A stretch of DNA of 11,085 nucleotides from an uncultured Klebsiella sp. (GTDB lineage: Bacteria; Pseudomonadota; Gammaproteobacteria; Enterobacterales; Enterobacteriaceae), in assembly GCA_902490055.1 (NCBI GenBank), contig CABUCP010000057.1:1-11085 (forward strand), given 5' to 3'. The notes beneath the pieces are model-generated. The model searched no databases, was not told where the DNA came from, and saw only the letters and a list, made by a program, of their open reading frames with translations. Made by a program: the position numbers and the translations under genes. Positions 7,842 to 11,085 of the stretch are shown here, piece by piece. Within the stretch, counting starts at the first letter, position 1. Every line of letters begins with the position of its first letter.

Positions 7842-7884
7842 CACCTCTCCTTACGTTAAACAAACGCCGGGGAGAGGTGTTTTT
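7842..7884 (+). terminator. Intrinsic terminator after yqhD
   Basis: CACCTCTCC (7842-7850) pairs perfectly with GGAGAGGTG (7871-7879) and is followed directly by five T residues (7880-7884). The 20-base loop is long, so termination may be partial, which would let some transcription continue into dkgA. Confidence 0.75.
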
Positions 7885-7925
7885 ACTACCGTTTTTAGCT
7901 ATTTCGTCCAGACTTAATGCTACCC

Positions 7926-7949
7926 CCCGGCGGATTCTATTGCGCCGGG
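7926..7949 (+). repeat. Second hairpin just before dkgA
   Basis: CCCGGCG (7926-7932) pairs with CGCCGGG (7943-7949) over a 10-base loop, ending 8 bases before the dkgA Shine-Dalgarno. No long U-run follows. It might protect a processed dkgA mRNA end or weakly attenuate read-through. Confidence 0.5.
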
Positions 7950-7969
7950 TTCATTAACAGGAGGAAGGC

Positions 7970-8797
7970 ATGACACATCCAACCGTTATAAAACTACACG
8001 ACGGCAACCTGATGCCGCAGCTGGGTCTCGGCGTGTGGAAAGCAGGCAACGAGGAAGTCGTCTCCGCCATTCATAAGGCGCTGGAAGTCGGTTATCGCTC
8101 TTTTGACACCGCCGCCGCGTACCAAAATGAGGCTGGCGTCGGCAACGCGTTAAGCAGCGCGGGCGTCAATCGCGATGAGCTCTTCATCACCACCAAACTG
8201 TGGAATGACGATCAAAAACGGCCACATGAGGCGCTGAAAGAGAGCCTCAGTAAGCTGAAGCTGGATTATGTCGATCTCTATTTAATCCACTGGCCGGTGC
8301 CGGCGATTGGTCATTACGTCGAAGCCTGGCAGGCGCTGATCGAACTGCAGCAGCAGGGGCTGGCAAAAAGCATCGGCGTATGTAATTTCCAGGTCCCACA
8401 TCTGCAAAAGCTGATTGATGAAACCAGCGTCGCCCCGGTGATCAACCAGATTGAACTACACCCGTTAATGCAGCAGCGACAGCTACATGCCTGGAATGCC
8501 ACGCACAAAATTCAGACGGAATCCTGGAGCCCGCTGGCCCAGGGCGGCGAAGGCGTGTTCGACCAGAAAATCATTCACCATCTGGCGGATAAATATGGCA
8601 AAACCCCGGCGCAAATCGTCATTCGCTGGCATCTCGACAGCGGCCTGGTCGTTATCCCGAAATCCGTGACCTCATCGCGCATCGCCGAAAACTTTGACGT
8701 CTGGGACTTCCGTCTCGACAAAGACGAGCTCAGCGAAATCGCCAAACTGGACCAGGGCAAGCGCCTCGGCCCCGACCCGGATCAGTTCGGCGGGTAA
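7970..8797 (+). CDS. dkgA: Aldo-keto reductase DkgA (2,5-diketo-D-gluconate / methylglyoxal reductase)
   Basis: A 275-residue NADPH-dependent aldo-keto reductase (AKR5C), equal in length to E. coli DkgA. It reduces 2,5-diketo-D-gluconate to 2-keto-L-gulonate and also methylglyoxal, beta-keto esters and furfural. The catalytic tetrad is visible: Asp46 (FDTAAAY), Tyr51, Lys76 (ITTKLW) and His107 (YLIHWP). The NADPH-binding end IPKSVTSSRIAENFDV is intact, as is the C-terminal RLGPDPDQFGG. The ribosome site AGGAGGAA (7958-7965) is the strongest in the window. It lies behind yqhD on the same strand, as in E. coli, where the two are activated together by YqhC; here a terminator and a second hairpin sit in the gap. 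It converges with ygiQ. Confidence 0.98.
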   Translation: MTHPTVIKLHDGNLMPQLGLGVWKAGNEEVVSAIHKALEVGYRSFDTAAAYQNEAGVGNALSSAGVNRDELFITTKLWNDDQKRPHEALKESLSKLKLDYVDLYLIHWPVPAIGHYVEAWQALIELQQQGLAKSIGVCNFQVPHLQKLIDETSVAPVINQIELHPLMQQRQLHAWNATHKIQTESWSPLAQGGEGVFDQKIIHHLADKYGKTPAQIVIRWHLDSGLVVIPKSVTSSRIAENFDVWDFRLDKDELSEIAKLDQGKRLGPDPDQFGG

Positions 8798-8802
8798 AAT
8801 GT

Positions 8803-8834
8803 AAAAAGCCGGATAGCGCTAGCGCTATCCGGCT
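8803..8834 (-). terminator. Perfect 28-bp palindrome; terminator of ygiQ
   Basis: A perfect palindrome at 8807-8834 (arms of 14 bases, AGCCGGATAGCGCT and its complement) lies between dkgA and ygiQ. On the minus strand it is followed by TTTTT (complement of 8803-8807), giving a standard intrinsic terminator 26 bases beyond the ygiQ stop. On the plus strand no U-run follows. The core resembles REP-type units. Confidence 0.85.
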
Positions 8835-8859
8835 GACCTGTGCGAGCAACATTGCGGGC

Positions 8860-11043
8860 TTAACGCCCGGCGACCTTCCCGCGTTTTACCGGCTTCTTCG
8901 CCGTCGCTCCTGCGTTGGAACGCTGATGCACAATCGGCGTATGCTTGGTCAACGCCGGGCGGGTATGACGGTTCTGGCGACGCGCTTCGCGCATCTCATC
9001 CAGCGTCGGCGCCGGTACCAGGCAGTCGCGGCGTGAACCAATCAGGTGCTTTTTGCCCATCGTTTCCAGCGCCTGGCGGATCAGCGGCCAGTTTGCCGGA
9101 TCGTGGTAGCGCAGTAGCGCTTTGTGCAGACGGCGCTGTTTGTCGCCCTTCGGCACCACCACGTCTTCGCTCTTATAGCCAATTTTACCCAGCGGGTTTT
9201 TGCCGGTGTAATACATGGTGGTTGAGTTCGCCAGCGGCGACGGATAGAAGTTCTGCACCTGGTCGAGGCGGAAACGGTGGCGCTTCAGCCACAGCGCCAG
9301 GTTCACCATATCTTCATCGCGCGTACCCGGGTGGGCGGAAATGAAGTATGGAATCAGGTACTGCTCTTTACCCGCCTGCTTCGAATAGGTATCAAACAGC
9401 TCTTTAAAGCGATCGTAGCTGCCCATACCCGGTTTCATCATCTTCGACAGCGGCCCTTCTTCGGTATGCTCCGGGGCGATCTTCAGATAGCCGCCAACGT
9501 GGTGGGTCGCCAGCTCTTTAATGTAACGCGGATCTTCTACAGCAATATCGTAGCGCACGCCGGAGGCGATAAGGATTTTCTTAATGCCTTTCAGGTCACG
9601 AGCGCGACGGTACAGATTAATTGTCGGCTCATGGTTGGTATCCATGTGCGGGCAAATATCCGGGTAGACGCAGGAGAGACGGCGGCAGGTCTGCTCGGCG
9701 CGCGGCGATTTGCAGCGCAGCATATACATGTTGGCGGTTGGGCCGCCAAGATCGGAAATAATGCCGGTAAAGCCGGGAACCGTGTCGCGAATCGCTTCGA
9801 TTTCATTAATGATCGAATCTTCGGAGCGGCTCTGAATGATGCGCCCTTCGTGCTCGGTAATCGAGCAGAAAGAACAACCGCCGAAGCAGCCGCGCATGAT
9901 GTTAATAGAGAAACGGATCATCTCATAGGCCGGGATACGCGCATCGCCGTATGCCGGGTGCGGTACGCGTTTATACGGTAGCGCAAAGACGCTATCCATC
10001 TCTTCCGTCGACAGCGGGATCGCCGGCGGGTTAACCCAGATGTAGCGCTCGCCGTGTTTTTGCATCAGCGCGCGGGCGCAGCCGGGGTTGGTTTCATGGT
10101 GCAGAATACGCGACGCGTGGGCGTACAGCACTTTATCGCCTTTAACCTTCTCAAAGGAAGGCAGCAGAACGTAAGTTTTTTCCCACGGTTTTGGCCGCGG
10201 CGGCTGCACGGTGACGCTTTTAGCTTCCTGCTTTTTCGGTTCAACCGGTTTGTTATCTGCACAAGGCAGATCTTCACCGTACGGATGCGGAATCGGGTCG
10301 ATTCTGCCAGGGGTATCCAGACGCGTGGAATCGACGCCGCTCCAGCCCGGCAGCGCTTCTTTTACCATGATAGCGGTATTACGCACATCGCGAATGTCAG
10401 CGATTGCTTCGCCCATCGCCAGACGGTGCGCGACTTCCACCAGCGGGCGCTCGCCGTTGCCGAACATCAGCATATCGGCTTTCGAATCCACCAGCACCGA
10501 GCGGCGAACGGTATCAGACCAGTAATCATAGTGCGCGGTACGGCGCAGGCTGGCTTCAATGCCGCCGAGGATCACCGGCACGTCTTTCCACGCCTCTTTA
10601 CAGCGCTGGGTATAGACCAGCGTCGCGCGGTCCGGACGTTTACCCGCCACGTTGCCAGCGGTATAGGCGTCGTCATGGCGCAGTTTGCGGTCGGCGGTAT
10701 AGCGGTTAATCATCGAGTCCATGTTGCCCGCGGTCACGCCAAAGAACAGATTTGGCTTGCCCAGACGCATGAAGTCGTCTTTGCTGTTCCACTCCGGCTG
10801 GGAGATGATCCCCACGCGGAAGCCCTGCGCTTCCAGCATGCGGCCGCAGATGGCCATACCAAAGCTTGGGTGGTCGACGTAGGCGTCGCCGGTCACCAGA
10901 ATAATGTCGCAGCTATCCCAGCCAAGTTGATCCATCTCTTCACGCGACATCGGTAAAAATGGCGCAGGGCCAAAACAGGCAGCCCAGTACTGCGGCCAGG
11001 AAAATAGGTCACGATCCGGCTGGATCAGGGATATTGCGCTCAT
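8860..11043 (-). CDS. ygiQ: Radical SAM protein YgiQ (UPF0313 family)
   Basis: A 727-residue protein nearly identical to E. coli YgiQ, which I recall as 739 residues. The radical-SAM cluster motif CX3CX2C is intact as Cys386, Cys390 and Cys393 ([12 protein letters not shown]), preceded by an N-terminal region of about 370 residues typical of UPF0313 and followed by the SAM-binding barrel and the DUF3362 region (about 590-690). Its substrate and reaction are not known. The N-terminal part resembles a B12-binding-type Rossmann domain ([13 protein letters not shown]), which is inference. ATG 11043 follows GGAAG at about 8 bases. A -10-like TATACA lies at 11066-11061 on the minus strand. The C-terminal tail is basic, low-complexity and shorter than in E. 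coli (from about residue 695), so it is probably disordered. It converges with dkgA. Confidence 0.97.
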   Translation of the reverse strand: MSAISLIQPDRDLFSWPQYWAACFGPAPFLPMSREEMDQLGWDSCDIILVTGDAYVDHPSFGMAICGRMLEAQGFRVGIISQPEWNSKDDFMRLGKPNLFFGVTAGNMDSMINRYTADRKLRHDDAYTAGNVAGKRPDRATLVYTQRCKEAWKDVPVILGGIEASLRRTAHYDYWSDTVRRSVLVDSKADMLMFGNGERPLVEVAHRLAMGEAIADIRDVRNTAIMVKEALPGWSGVDSTRLDTPGRIDPIPHPYGEDLPCADNKPVEPKKQEAKSVTVQPPRPKPWEKTYVLLPSFEKVKGDKVLYAHASRILHHETNPGCARALMQKHGERYIWVNPPAIPLSTEEMDSVFALPYKRVPHPAYGDARIPAYEMIRFSINIMRGCFGGCSFCSITEHEGRIIQSRSEDSIINEIEAIRDTVPGFTGIISDLGGPTANMYMLRCKSPRAEQTCRRLSCVYPDICPHMDTNHEPTINLYRRARDLKGIKKILIASGVRYDIAVEDPRYIKELATHHVGGYLKIAPEHTEEGPLSKMMKPGMGSYDRFKELFDTYSKQAGKEQYLIPYFISAHPGTRDEDMVNLALWLKRHRFRLDQVQNFYPSPLANSTTMYYTGKNPLGKIGYKSEDVVVPKGDKQRRLHKALLRYHDPANWPLIRQALETMGKKHLIGSRRDCLVPAPTLDEMREARRQNRHTRPALTKHTPIVHQRSNAGATAKKPVKRGKVAGR

Positions 11044-11060
11044 ATTGCTTCCGGGGAAAA

Positions 11061-11066
11061 TGTATA
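11061..11066 (-). promoter_or_regulatory. Possible -10 element for ygiQ
   Basis: TATACA on the minus strand matches 5 of 6 positions of the sigma-70 -10 and lies 18-23 bases before the ygiQ start codon. The -35 position would lie past the window end, so the promoter cannot be confirmed here. Confidence 0.35.
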
Positions 11067-11085
11067 CCTTAAATAATTCGAGTTG

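Noticed and set aside
9277..9981. A 234-codon plus-strand open frame inside ygiQ
   Set aside because: Antisense shadow over the radical-SAM barrel; no domain is recognisable.
10054..10956. A 300-codon plus-strand open frame inside ygiQ
   Set aside because: It lies antisense to the strongly conserved ygiQ and shows the Arg/His-rich composition typical of GC-rich shadow frames.

Overview
The window looks like a piece of an enterobacterial chromosome, most likely Klebsiella or the closely related Raoultella. The base composition is GC-rich. Most predicted proteins match the E. coli K-12 versions almost residue for residue as I recall them (ExbB, ExbD, MetC, YghB, YqhD, DkgA, YgiQ, YghU), and REP-like palindromes sit in the gaps. 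The species is inferred, because no marker gene is present. No mobile element, CRISPR array, tRNA or rRNA was seen. The region is ordinary core genome, and I found no convincing new multi-gene system.

Layout from left to right. (1) Positions 54-1548 hold two plus-strand thiol-redox genes: a small cytosolic DsbA/thioredoxin-fold protein with a CPFS motif, and the glutathione-dependent disulfide reductase yghU. The gap between them carries a perfect-phase tandem 18-bp repeat. (2) REP-like DNA separates yghU from yghW, a small minus-strand gene (DUF2623). (3) The TonB energisers exbB-exbD form a minus-strand operon with a Fur-box-like site upstream and a clear terminator downstream. (4) metC (cystathionine beta-lyase, plus strand) diverges from exbB and has two adjacent MetJ-type met boxes. 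(5) yghB, a DedA-family membrane protein, follows metC. (6) yqhC, an AraC-family regulator, is on the minus strand and divergent from the aldehyde reductase genes yqhD and dkgA, which it is known to activate in E. coli. (7) ygiQ, a large radical-SAM protein, is convergent with dkgA; a perfect 28-bp palindrome lies between them.

Functionally, much of the window deals with electrophile, thiol and metabolic stress. YghU and the thioredoxin-like protein act on disulfides, YqhD and DkgA detoxify aldehydes with NADPH, MetC makes homocysteine, and ExbBD powers iron-siderophore uptake. Two gene blocks found here in E. coli K-12 appear to be missing: the hyb hydrogenase operon between yghU and yghW, and yqhG/yqhH between dkgA and ygiQ. 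This comparison is from memory. No gene-free stretch exceeds about 250 bp; the longest is the exbB-metC divergent region. The intergenic DNA carries most of what is worth a second look.
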